Shown here one piece after another: positions 44,384 to 54,681 of a stretch of DNA of 64,000 nt. The DNA lies in NCBI GenBank assembly GCA_027422505.1, contig JAPQWV010000662.1:1-64000 (forward strand). Direction: 5' to 3'. Under the pieces are notes generated by a model. That model was not told where the DNA came from. It was given only the letters and a program-made list of their open reading frames with translations, and did not search any database. Every line of letters starts with the position of its first letter. Position 1 is the stretch's first letter. A program made the translations under genes and the position numbers. Source of the DNA: Craterostigma plantagineum. Lineage: Eukaryota > Streptophyta > Magnoliopsida > Lamiales > Linderniaceae.

Positions 44384-45122
44384 TGTTACCCTCGGGATTC
44401 TCGGCTAACGGTAAAATAACCCGCGGAGGGAAGATGACCCGCGATGGAGAAGGCGGGAAAGAAGAAACGAGGGAATCGGGAAAACTCCTTCGCACGCTCG
44501 AGGAAGTCCTTCACGTCAAGGAAGCTCAGAATCCCCGAGAAGCGCAGAGAGGAAGAGAGGGGAAGGCTGATCGGGCAAAAAGGATGGGGTAAAACTGGAA
44601 ATGATGATTTGGGCAATCTGGTCGGGGAGGTGTCGGTTGACCCGAGCAAGTAGGCTTGAAGGAAGGTGAAAACGAATGAAGGGACACGCCCAAGAAAGAA
44701 GAGCCCGACTAGAGTAGGTTTACACCAAGAAGAGAGGAACGAGGTAAGAGCAAAAGAAAGAGAGAAGAACGTGGGTTAAGTGGGGAGACCACAATCCCAC
44801 GCGATGCCCGCGGGAAAGGCGGGTTGGAGGAAGATCAGGTCAGGGCGACGAAACTCAGAGTTATTATAAAAGGTAACGGTTGGGTTAGTCCCAGGTACGC
44901 ACACTTTAAAGAAAAACTGTTCTTGCTAAGCCTAGTACCTATCTTACTCCGTTAATAGCAAAACTAACTTAAGCATCGGAGGGGCGTCGCCGGCAACCAC
45001 CCCGGCCCCCTCTAACGTTTTTTCTTGGTTTGTGAGTGTCAGGCAAAGGGATCATCGACGTTGGTTCAGAGAAACGCGCGAGTTCGTCAGTTACCAAAGG
45101 TCGCTTTCCACAGAACACATCA
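44384..45122 (+). repeat. 5' LTR of a Tat-type Ty3/gypsy element
   Basis: Precedes a Tat-type PBS. Contains TATTATAAAAGG (TATA, about 44,862) and the U5-like stretch ACTTAAGCATCGGAGGGGCG followed by a GGCCCCCTCTAACG block, as in Tat/Ogre LTRs. The start at TGTTACCCTC (44,384) is inferred. Open frames here are not genes. Confidence 0.65.
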
Positions 45123-45142
45123 TTGGCGCCGTTTGCGGGAAC
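45123..45142 (+). other. Primer-binding site, Tat type
   Basis: TTGGCGCCGTTTGCGGGAAC, 22 bases before the gag ATG. Confidence 0.8.
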
Positions 45143-45163
45143 ATATATTCCCAGAAACAAAAC

Positions 45164-46569
45164 ATGATGGATTCTGCAAACGACCCCCAATCACCATTGA
45201 GGGAAGAGGTGCTCACAGCGGAAGAGATTGAGAGAAGGCTGAGAGAGTCGTTCAACGCGGAATTGGGAAAATTAAGAGCTGAAGTTGAGATGCTGAGGGC
45301 GGAGCGGACCCGAAAAACCCGCTATGATTCGCCGCGAGAAGACGAAACTGAAGAGGAGGAGGCCGAACGGTTGCGAAGGGAAGCAGAGGTTCCTCACACC
45401 GAGGAGCAAAACAAGGAAGCGAAGGAAAAAACATTGAGGGCAGAGATCAATGCCCTACGAGCAGAGAAGAGAAGGGGTGCAACCGAGCAGATAGCCGAGT
45501 GGGAGCAATGAATGACGAAATTCGAACCCTTAAGGAATTGGCTATCCCGAAGGTACCTCTCCAGTGCAAAGGGGATCTCCCTTCTCGGATGAGGTCGCTT
45601 GGGCCCCCTTGCCTAGCAACTTCCGGTTTCCCGACATGAGCAAATACGATGGCTTGGGACCGCCCGAGGATCATTTGGCCAGCTTTGAGGGTAACGCCGC
45701 GCTGTACCAGCTAGAAGACGAGATTAAATGTTGAGTGTTCGCTACAACTTTAGCCAGAGGAGCCCAGCAATGGTTCACCATGCTACCTGCGGGGGAGATC
45801 CGCAACTTCACGGACTTCACCCGTTCCTTCCTAAGGCAATTCTCGAGCAGTTGGAGAAGGCCTTGCTCGGCGGTAAATTTGTTGAATATGCGGCCAGGAG
45901 ATCAGGAGAACTTACAAGACTACTTCAAAAGGTTCAACAAAGTTATGATGGAAGTGTCCACAGCCGCTCCGGGCCTGTTGATCGGAGCCTTCCATAACAA
46001 GTTGAAAGAAGGAGACCTCTTCAGATGGCTAGTGAAGAAATACCCGACCGGGTCGAAAAGTACGTGAGGGTGGAAGAGGCACACGGTTTCAAAAAGGGAG
46101 ACAAGAAGCGGGCGATCGGGACGGTAGATGTCGCTCGCGAACCAGCCCGCCTCCGAACTTTAAGGAGGAAAACCCCCGACGGGAAATCCCGAGATTGCCC
46201 CCGACCAGCAACACCCGATGGAAGGTAAGCAAAACGAGGGCGTTAGAAATGTGCGAAGGACGGTACTTCATAAAGAAACCCTTTGAAAGCAGAAATGAAC
46301 CAAGGAACCTCGCTTCGGGAGAGTACTGCGAGTTTCATCGCGAGTATGGCCACACGACCGAAGGATGTTGTCACTTGAACGATGAGCTCGAGATACTGGT
46401 AGTGGCAAACCCGATGCCCGAGCTGAGTTCATAGAGGAGGAAGGAGGAAACGTTCCCTGAAAGTACCCTCGGAGGGAACTCAAACAAGAAATGGGAGGGA
46501 GGCCGCCCTATGGGAAGGGCCGGCGCCCTGAAAAATACCAGCGGCCCTCGAGGCGATACCAACGATGCG
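45164..46569 (+). pseudogene. Tat-type gag, broken; pol missing
   Basis: Starts MMDSANDPQSPLREEVLTAE. Residues to about 115 form a charged coiled coil (IERRLRESFNAELGKLRAEV, LRAEINALRAEKRR) ending in TGA at 45,509. The gag domain follows in another frame: MSKYDGLGPPEDHLASFEGN, then a TGA at 45,732-45,734 (expected Arg, CGA), then TTLARGAQQWFTMLPAGEI, FTDFTRSFLRQF and ENLQDYFKRFNKVMMEVSTA. A zinc-knuckle-like CEFHREYGHTTEGC is at 46,327. Pol is absent: the sequence is cut at 46,569 by the LTR at 46,570. Copy 2 carries the same breaks and a Val/Met difference near residue 16. Confidence 0.85.
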
Positions 46570-48336
46570 TGACACGCTCGAATACTAGCAAGTGTACTAG
46601 GTCGTGCAAGTCGTATAAAATGGACAAGTCCAAGTATCGATCCACGAGGACAGCTCGATTAATTTAAGATATTATTCTGAAATTTAATTTAGACTAAAAC
46701 AAGTTTTTATATTTTGTGGATTTAATAAAATAAAATGCAAATAAAAAAATTAACATAATTAAAGCAAGAAAGAAAATGAATAAATTAACGACGGATGTGG
46801 TCAAGGCACGTGCTCGGCACAAAATATTCCTACGTATTCATACGACTGATTTTTATCTAAACAATATAAATCTAGTTAAGGTAGAAATCCCTAAAATAAT
46901 CGCTACTCGTTTGTCCCGCAATAACGATTCTATGCGAAAGTGAACCAATCAACTATATGTCTATATGACTGTAATTACCCCGCACGCATTCGACTTTATG
47001 AATTTCCCCGAGTTTAGACGCTTTCGGCGCCTAAGGTCTCGAAAACCACACAGACGAAACCGAATTCCATTCTGGTCGGTTTTACGTCGTGGTACTCGCT
47101 ATCTATTGTTCTAACCGGTCTAATCACTTTGTCCGTCTCATAAACCAATCAAATGTCATGCACATGTTGATCAGACATACGCAAGCATTAAACACAGATA
47201 ACGAACACGTAACTTAAATCATACGATTAAATAAAATACAAACAACACCAACACGCAATTATAGTTCGGCCTAACACGCCCTTAACCACACAAGTAAATT
47301 AAACTAACATATTACTTAGCAAAATGAAGGTTTAAACATAACGAAAACAGTAAAACGAAAGATAGAATAATTACGTCCCTCACAGTACTTTTGTCGAACG
47401 GTTGGTGGGCGACTGAGAAGCGCCTTGGACCCTCGGCTCGTTTCTTGACTCCTGAGTCGTTATCAGCCGTGCCGCCAAGAATATCGCCCTCATAGGTATA
47501 TGCTCGTTTGTATGGCCTAAGCTCCGGCGTGGGTTTTTTTGGGTTGCGTGCCCAACTTTAAGTGGTCTGAGAGATGGATGCTCGTGATGAAACTGGGAGC
47601 TGCCTGGTTGTAGGTGAATCTTCCGTTGGTAGCGGGATGTGGCTTTTGGGTTTGAGGTGCTTAAGCGTGAGGTGCGTGCTTCCCTTAGAGCTGCCTGCTT
47701 TGCTTGATGGATGGTAATGAAGTGAGTTGATTGGTTGGTGAGGTGAAGAGACGATGAGGGATGCTTCAGCTGCTTACTTCGTTGAGTGCTCTGCCAAATA
47801 TTCTTTTCGTGGCCTTGAGCTTGAGCTTTGAAGAATAATATTACGTTGTGTTTTCAGCTCCGTACTCTCTCCCCTCTCATGTACGTGAAGGCTGTTGTTT
47901 ATAGGTGATTGAGAGCAAAGTTGGTCAATCCCATCTTAATCATTGCGCAGCCTTCTCTTGGTATTTGTTTCTATTTTCCATCCTTGAGCACATTGAAATC
48001 TTCGAGCAGCCAAAGAAAAAGATTTTTCTTCCTTCAATAAATGTCTTGAGCCGTGTGTGAATCTTCATATGTTGGTTCCTCTTTTGTCATATGCGAATGA
48101 AACCAAAACCCAGCTTCCCACTTGATTGAATGAGTCAGCTTATGGTGGCTTCCAATAATTGTCTACAAACGTGATATTCCCACAGTATATTTATCTCTTT
48201 TTCTTTTATCTTTTGCTCACATAAATGCCACATGAGTAATGAAATGTAATCGTGGGATATTTGAAGATAATTCGATAAATAATACTAATAGCACGCTTTT
48301 ACGGGGATTAAAATTACTTAAAATCCTAACTTATCA
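46570..48336 (-). repeat. 3' LTR of the gag-only element
   Basis: 1,767 bp from TGATAAGTTAGG (plus 48,336) to GTGTCA (plus 46,570). GCAAGTGTACTAGG near the plus-strand start and GCTCTGCCAAATATT near 47,790 tie it to the LTR at 31,913-33,666. Adjacent polypurine tract AGTTTGGGGGTTGT at 48,350-48,337. Confidence 0.8.
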
Positions 48337-48350
48337 ACAACCCCCAAACT

Positions 48351-50075
48351 AGCTTCGATCGTCCTCGATCATAAAGTGGAATGAAACTAAATCAAGTTAG
48401 GATCTTATGATGTCACTAAATAAATTCTCATGTTTATTCTCAGAAAATCAAAAGGACAATCTGTCGAAATCGTCATCAACTAATGAGTGATCCAGCTAAA
48501 CACGAGACATAAAATTATAGTTCGCAATCATATAATCGCACAAAAATATTTTCAGATCCTAACACGTATCAAGTGACAACTCTCACATGGATCGTTCAAT
48601 TCGCTCGAAGTGTTTAATGGGATTTGTATCAAAGCTCTCAACTCACAACATAGAATGATATTACTCTATTCTTGCAAATATATCACATCAATTCACATTG
48701 TAGATATCGTGACGAATCAAAAGGTCTTTATCAAGGTTGTAGTGGGACTCAGGGTAATAAGGGTGTGACATATGGGATGAGTGAGGTAATATGGTCAAGC
48801 ATGAGTTACTAAATCGCTTTTCCCGTCTATACTCTATAGCACAAAATACGACTCAAACAATGGAGACTCATACTACTATAAAAACAACTCAAAAATATAA
48901 CTAAGAACTCAAGAAAATAATTCTAAAAAAAATCTATTGTAACTTTTTTTTTTCAAAGACTATATATTTTTTTCTCTCCTTTTTTTTCTCTTTTTTTTTT
49001 CGAAATATTTTTTGTTCTTCTTTTTTTTTCAATCTCTCTTTTTTTTTCTGTTTTTTTTCTTCAAATAAATAAAATAACGCAACCACATATAACATGTCCT
49101 AATCGTCTTTCCTCTAAATTAATAGACTCAATATTCTAAAGCGACTAGTAGGCTAACATGCTGACAATGGTTCGAGGATGAAGGATAAAATGACAGGATA
49201 AACGGCTAAATATCGTGGCTCCAAATCAAAGAATAAGGCTAATAAGGCTCAAAGGGGCTGACTAACTGATAGATATGTTGGGCACGGAGATATTTAGGCC
49301 ACTGACTCATCCTAAGTGCCTTTATCATTTTTCGTACACAAAAAATCCACAGTGATATCGACATGCATAACAGAGCAAGTTCAAAAATATTCAGACTATG
49401 CGTGGCACTCATGAAAAACAAATCGAGCAAGTATTGTGTTGCTCTAATTTTTTTTTCGGCTCAAAACTCACAATATTTTCCGGGTTTGTGTCTCATGATA
49501 CGTACTATTCTTCTGAAGCAATCAATGTGATCAGATAATCATGCTAATATCACAACACGTAACATGCAAGATTTTCACACACAATTAGTTAAATCTTATC
49601 TCGACACCAGAAAAAATTTAAAAATTTTCATCGTCGACAGGAGATTTCACAAGTAAAGTTCAAATCATAACCTTGATCAGTTAAACTAGCTAATAAATCT
49701 AAGAGATCGATATCATATAAAATCTAGCATGTGTCACCCCACCCCCAAACTAATTATCACATTGTCCCCAATGTGTAAAAATTTAAAGCAGATAGAGAGT
49801 TTAAGTGACACTGCCCTGAATAATGCGTTGATCGATGCGGGATGTGAGAAGATTTTAGTTCCTTCATAAGATCAAGCTAGCTCGCGAACACACCACCCCC
49901 AAACTGATTATGACCCTGCGAGGAAACGTAACTAGACGGCACCGTGATTCGAATTGTGAAAATAAATTCAAAAGCAAAACACACTTAATAAAACGCGATA
50001 CGATAAATATAAGACTCGAATACGAAATAAAACAGTAACACATAGATAGTACTTGGGTTGCCTCCCAAGAAGCGC
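48351..50075 (-). other. Non-coding 3' region of the gag-only element
   Basis: A T-rich run at about 48,940-49,070 (plus strand). Further purine blocks like the polypurine tract: GTTTGGGGGTGGGG at about 49,739-49,752 next to the inverted repeat CACATTGGGGACAATGTG, and GTTTGGGGGTGGTG at about 49,887-49,900. No coding frame recognised. Confidence 0.65.
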
Positions 50076-51017
50076 TCATTTTATAGTCGGTAGTTCGACT
50101 CCTGTTCGAATTGATGGTCGACGATTCTGTATGTTCAGAAGAAGTACTGAACATTTTGATTTCACCTTTTTGGAGAGGAGTTTGATCTCGGAGTGATATA
50201 GCTTCATGTGGTTGCAGTCTTTAAACTCTCTCCATAGGTCGACTTTCGGATCCCAACTAATGTAAAAATCAACGATCACCAGCGTCTTAACAAATTCCTC
50301 CGTGACTATGCTCTTCGAGTGATCTATTGAATTCATAGCCGCTCGTAGAAACGGATCAAAACTCTCAGGTTCCATCTTTCTCTTCTCCACAAAATTGTAT
50401 GATGCAAATTCCTCACTTTTTGTCGTTCGCTCAATATCTTGGTGAACTACGCAGTCAACGACTTTAAAACTCTCGCACCACTCGATTTTGACAACGGCCT
50501 TGTCGGTTGGAAGCATATGCTCGGCAGTTTTCTGATCAATAGATGATTCGGGTTCTTCTTTCGACGTCGCATGACTAGGAATATCCTCAAGGACTTCCGG
50601 AAGGCTCGGCTTTGTCGGAATGGAATCTACAGTAGCCTCTGCAGGTTGATCGGCTTTTTCTGGTTCGATCTCATCTTCATTTTCATTTAGTTCCAACATT
50701 GGTTCTCGTGATGTTTCATAGCCCAGCTGAATGACTTCTGTGTCCTCTTTCGGATTTGTCTCTGTGTCGCTCGTGAGTGCAAAAACTGCATTCTTAAGTT
50801 TTTCCACTTGCAATGCCAAACTCTTCATCGTCGCTTCTAAACTGTTAGAGCTCGTATTGACAAAGCTGTTTGAATTCCGATATCGCTCTTCAGTTTGTCG
50901 ACCCTGTTCAGCCAGTCTCTCGAGCGCTTTCTCCCATGGGGCTTTCTCTTTTTGAGGCGATGAACTATAATTAGCCGAAAAATAATCTGAGCAGTCGCCT
51001 TCGTCTGAGTAGTGCAT
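50076..51017 (-). CDS. Gag C-terminal-like protein of the TR-GAG-like element (313 residues, 5'-open)
   Basis: Uninterrupted frame, identical in length in copy 2. Residues about 25-85 (PWEKALERLAEQGRQTEERY, SLEATMKSLALQVEKLKNAV) form the coiled coil that follows the zinc knuckle in Athila gags. Residues 90-170 are acidic and Glu/Pro-rich; the remainder (VVDCVVHQDIERTTKSEE, DPKVDLWREFKDCNHMKLYH) is not recognised. The codons before the first ATG (NQNYPQTCYNN) stay open until the hairpin at 51,053-51,083, so the annotated Met is probably internal to a longer gag. Expression not shown. Confidence 0.6.
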   Translation of the reverse strand: MHYSDEGDCSDYFSANYSSSPQKEKAPWEKALERLAEQGRQTEERYRNSNSFVNTSSNSLEATMKSLALQVEKLKNAVFALTSDTETNPKEDTEVIQLGYETSREPMLELNENEDEIEPEKADQPAEATVDSIPTKPSLPEVLEDIPSHATSKEEPESSIDQKTAEHMLPTDKAVVKIEWCESFKVVDCVVHQDIERTTKSEEFASYNFVEKRKMEPESFDPFLRAAMNSIDHSKSIVTEEFVKTLVIVDFYISWDPKVDLWREFKDCNHMKLYHSEIKLLSKKVKSKCSVLLLNIQNRRPSIRTGVELPTIK

Positions 51018-51052
51018 GTTGTTATAACATGTTTGTGGATAATTTTGGTTGA

Positions 51053-51110
51053 ATTGCGGTACATTCTATATATGTACCGCAATCTACAAGTTGGAGGAAG
51101 AGGCAAGTTG
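51053..51110. other. Duplication breakpoint with hairpin and templated filler
   Basis: ATTGCGGTACAT (51,053-51,064), a 7-nt spacer, ATGTACCGCAAT (51,072-51,083): a perfect 12-bp inverted repeat. It is followed by 26 bp (51,083-51,108) identical to the end of UGT exon 2 (38,227-38,252), two bases, then the start of copy 2. Confidence 0.9.
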
Positions 51111-52033
51111 GAGAAAGCGGATTGGCTCTTAGTTAACACATTCTACAAGTTGGAGGAAGAGGCAAGTACAACACTTTATTTCCCTATATTGATTTAATTA
51201 GTTTCTTAGTGGTTCAATCTATACTATAACACTTTAAACTAAACACGTCCTAACGGATAGTTTGTCGTCTCATACTATAAGAAATTGTTAACTATATATG
51301 TATTGAACCATGCAGTTGATAGATCACATGGCGAAACTTTCTCCCCTGAAAGCAACTGATCGACCATACCATCCATGTATTTGGACAAGAGGCTTCCCGA
51401 GGACAAGGAATATGGGGTTAGTATCTTCACGCCTATGTCCGAGGCCTGCACAAATTGGCTAAACGAACGTCAGCCCAATTCTACCATATATGTTTCCTTC
51501 GGTAGTATGGCGCAATTAGAAGAGGATCAAATGCACGAACTCGCATGGGGTCTCAAATTAAGCAACAAAAATTTCCTTTGGGTTGTCAGGGCATCTGAAG
51601 AATCCAAACTCCCTAAAGGTTTTGCAGAAGAGACCTTTGGAAAGGGATTAATTATCTCGTGGTGTCCACAATTAGACGTATTAGCGCATGAGGCGATCTG
51701 TTGTTTTATCACTCATTGCGGATGGAATTCGACATTAGAAGCATTGTGTTTGGGCATACCGATGGTTGCCATGCCTCAATGGACTGATCAAAGCACGAAC
51801 GCAAAGTTCGTTATGGATATATGGAAAATGGGAATTAAGGCTTCAAATAATATCGATCGTGGGATTGTTGATCGTCATGAGATTGCTCGGTGCATCAGCG
51901 AGGTTTTAGAAGGTGACAGAAGCGATGAGATCATGAAGAATGTCAAAAGTGGAAAGAAATGGCTAAGGAATCCATGGCCGAAGGTGGAAGTTCTGATGCA
52001 AATATTGAAGAGTTTATGTCTAGTCTCGGTTAG
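51111..52033 (+). pseudogene. UGT74-type glycosyltransferase, copy 2, lacking exon 1 and most of exon 2
   Basis: Begins at EKADWLLVNTFYKLEEE of exon 2 (to 51,161), keeps the GC-AG intron (51,162-51,315) and exon 3 (51,316-52,033) with the PSPG box at 51,660-51,791. Both one-base frame breaks of copy 1 are present. It lacks the catalytic His and Asp and a promoter, so it cannot make an active enzyme. Confidence 0.9.
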
Positions 52034-52157
52034 GTTAAGTTTCTCGAACAAAACTTGGTGATGGAAATTAAGGAGATCCATGCTGGTGAATATTTGTAAG
52101 AATTGAGATGAGTTGATTATTCAACGTAATAAGAATGAGTGTATCGATTATAGTATC

Positions 52158-53075
52158 AGTCCCAGTCGGACTCGGATATCCTGTCCCAGTAATTGTCCCA
52201 TAAGTTGTCCCACTAATACACATGTCCAAGTAACCGCTTGATTAATATGGCCCATTTAATGGCACGCTGGAAAGGATCGATCTCTTATATATAAAAAAAT
52301 CTTTATAAACCCTAATTAATTAATTGACCTACGTTTTGATCTCGGAATCCTATTTCAAGATCGAAGAATCTCAGACCCTATTTTCGAGCCCTAAAGGGTG
52401 TCGTTTGGCCCCGAAACGCTAGCGTTTTGACCCGGAACCCTATATATTAATAGTCGTTGCGCCGTAAATAGGGAGAGCGTGAATAGTCATCGTGCCGTAA
52501 CAGAAATGCTAAACTGTCGTCGCGCAGCAGCCTATAATGATGATGTTTTTGTCTGGGGAAACAGGGGGATGAGTTGCGTGTTGGGCTCAAAACCCTAAAT
52601 CATTAATGATTCGTCGCGCCGTAGCTTGAACCCTCTATGAACCCTCCGTGAACCCTCCACCCAACACATTTCCCCTGTCTCCCTAGACAGAAAATTCATC
52701 ATTATAGGGAGCAATGCTCCTATAATAGAAAACCAATTTTCAATCTCGAAACGTGCAATAAGATCGAAACGCTAATTTTGTTGTCATTTTTATTGTCAGA
52801 TTTTACTTTTCAATTGTTATTTCTTGAACATTATATTTTTTATTCTAATTTTGTTGTCGTTGGCAGATTTATTGGATTGTCAGATTTTATTTTATTCTTG
52901 CTTTTCCTATTTTTGTTTTTATTCTGAGATCTTATGTGCTTGTTTTTGGTTTTTTTCACAGAGAAATAGTACGCTTATATGGGCATATTAATCAAGCGGT
53001 TACTTGGACACGTGTATTAGTGGGACAACTTATGGGACAATTACTGGGACAGGAGATCCGAGTCCCCGTCAGTCC
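52158..53075. mobile_element. Foldback / long-TIR element, copy 2
   Basis: Copy of 39,211-40,128. Here the right arm has ATTACTGGGAC where copy 1 has ATTATTGGGAC, which pairs with the left arm, while a G-to-A change (ACACATGTCC) breaks another pair. Confidence 0.7.
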
Positions 53076-54681
53076 ATCCATATCACTTAAGAATTAGATC
53101 CGCTAAATTCAGGGAACGCCTTTTCCTTAAGAAAATCATAAATTAGCATTAAAAACGGACATCTACACTTAAATACCTAATACAGTAAATTTATGTGTAA
53201 AGACTCCTTAAAAAAAAGCAAGATAGTATATTAAAAAAGATAGAGGGAGAGAGAGAAAAGCATTAGTAAATTAAATACAATAAAAATTAAAATCAGATAA
53301 AAAAGAAAGAGAGAATAATAATATATTAAACAAATATAAAAAATAAAAAATAAAAATAGAAAAATAAATAAAAAATAGAGAGTAAAACTAACAACATAAT
53401 AAATACAAATTATAAATAAGAAATGAAAAAAAGTAAAATTTATTTATTATAAACTAAATATAAAAGAAGAAGACAAAAATAAGGATAAAAAGTGCACTGA
53501 ATTTTATGAAAATACTGGGACGGATGCACCGTTTTTCCTTATTTTTGTTTTTATTTATTTTTTTATTTTCTAATAAATACAATTTTGATTTGTTCTTAGT
53601 TTTTCATCTTTATTATTTTTTAGTTTTAACAATTCGCTCTTCGTTTTGTTTTCTTTTTGCTTAATTTATTTTAATTTTGTATTTTTTCTCTTTTTAAATT
53701 TATTCATTTAATATATTTTTATTATCTCTTTATTTATTTTATTTTAATATATTAGGCTTTTTCTTTTTAAAAAAAAATATTTTTTTTTTGTGATTTCCTT
53801 TTCCGTCCAAATTAACAACCCATATAACGGCGGGACAATAATCGACAATGTTGGGGACAAAATTAGTTCACCCAAAACATCGGAATTAGTCCATGTAGTA
53901 GACATCGTGGACCATTTTGAATTTCTTCCTTTTTTCTTACTACGTTTATGCTTGGAAGAAGAGTCAAACTGGTGGGTAGAAACGTTTTACAGTTCACAAC
54001 TTCTTGCCTGTATTCTAATTGTTTATTATAAAATTCGTTTGCCGGGCGTCAGTGGGGCACAGGGCCTAGGCAACTAGTCGGGTGTCCGAGAGGGGCGCGC
54101 ATCTGGACAGCTAGGCGGGTCTAGGCAGAAAATAGTCAATACCCGATTTTTTATTTTATTTTTATGCTAATATTTCAAAGTAAATATGTATCAATCCATC
54201 TAAATAAATAATGTCAATCCCAATAATATTTTTTTTTTGCATTTACAAAATTTTTTCCCCAAAAAAACCTAGCGCCTAGGCGGCCCACCACTTAGGCTGA
54301 GTTCTACAACAGAGGTTCGTATCATTATTTCTTAGGTCTTTGTTGCTTGTTGTTTTACTTGAATCCACATATGACATAAACTCAACTGTCTCCGACTCTC
54401 AACTCAAGGCACAACCGCGGACAGAGTGTGGTTCGTAGAAGGAAGAGACGTATGCTAAGCCCTTATTCACACTCTTTAATAGTTCATGTGTTCATTTGTT
54501 CTGTGCAAATTGTGGTGATTCTATGTAGAAACAAACGAGGAACCAAGTGACAATACTGTTTTGGTGGCGATGATAACTTTTAGCGGAGTTTTGAGGTTGT
54601 TGCATTCCGTTTGAGTTGAGTCTTCGGACAAGAAATTCGAGGAAAAAGCAATAATCTATAGAACTAGCTAGTGCCACAATT
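53076..54681. other. AT-rich low-complexity and CCTAGGCG-type stretch, copy 2
   Basis: Copy of 40,129-41,734 with no additional feature; nothing coding recognised. Confidence 0.6.

Larger units (their letters stand above)
38196..51082. repeat. Tandem duplication, copy 1 (12.9 kb)
   Basis: Starts inside UGT exon 2 and ends inside the gag-only element. Copy 2 begins at 51,111 (offset 12,915, rising to 12,947 after a 32-bp difference near 52,120, then 12,946). The copies differ only at scattered single bases, several of them CpG transitions, and at homopolymer lengths, so identity is well above 99% by eye. Confidence 0.95.
46570..51082 (-). mobile_element. Gag-only Athila-derived element (TR-GAG-like), 5' truncated
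   Basis: In minus orientation: gag-like frame (51,017-50,076, open upstream to the breakpoint), AGCGCTTCTTGGGAGGCAAC block (about 50,053-50,075) immediately after the stop, non-coding region with purine blocks, polypurine tract and 3' LTR (48,336-46,570). The step from gag to the post-pol block without protease, RT or integrase is a non-autonomous architecture. The 5' LTR, PBS and gag start are lost at the duplication breakpoint. Confidence 0.75.

Noticed and set aside
44383..44653. Open frames on both strands, 69-87 residues
   Set aside because: They fall in the Tat-type LTR upstream of the PBS and are repeated only because of the tandem duplication.
51012..51197. 61-residue frame crossing the duplication joint as a new fusion gene
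   Set aside because: It is created by the filler and the exon 2 fragment, lacks a promoter, and runs into intron sequence.
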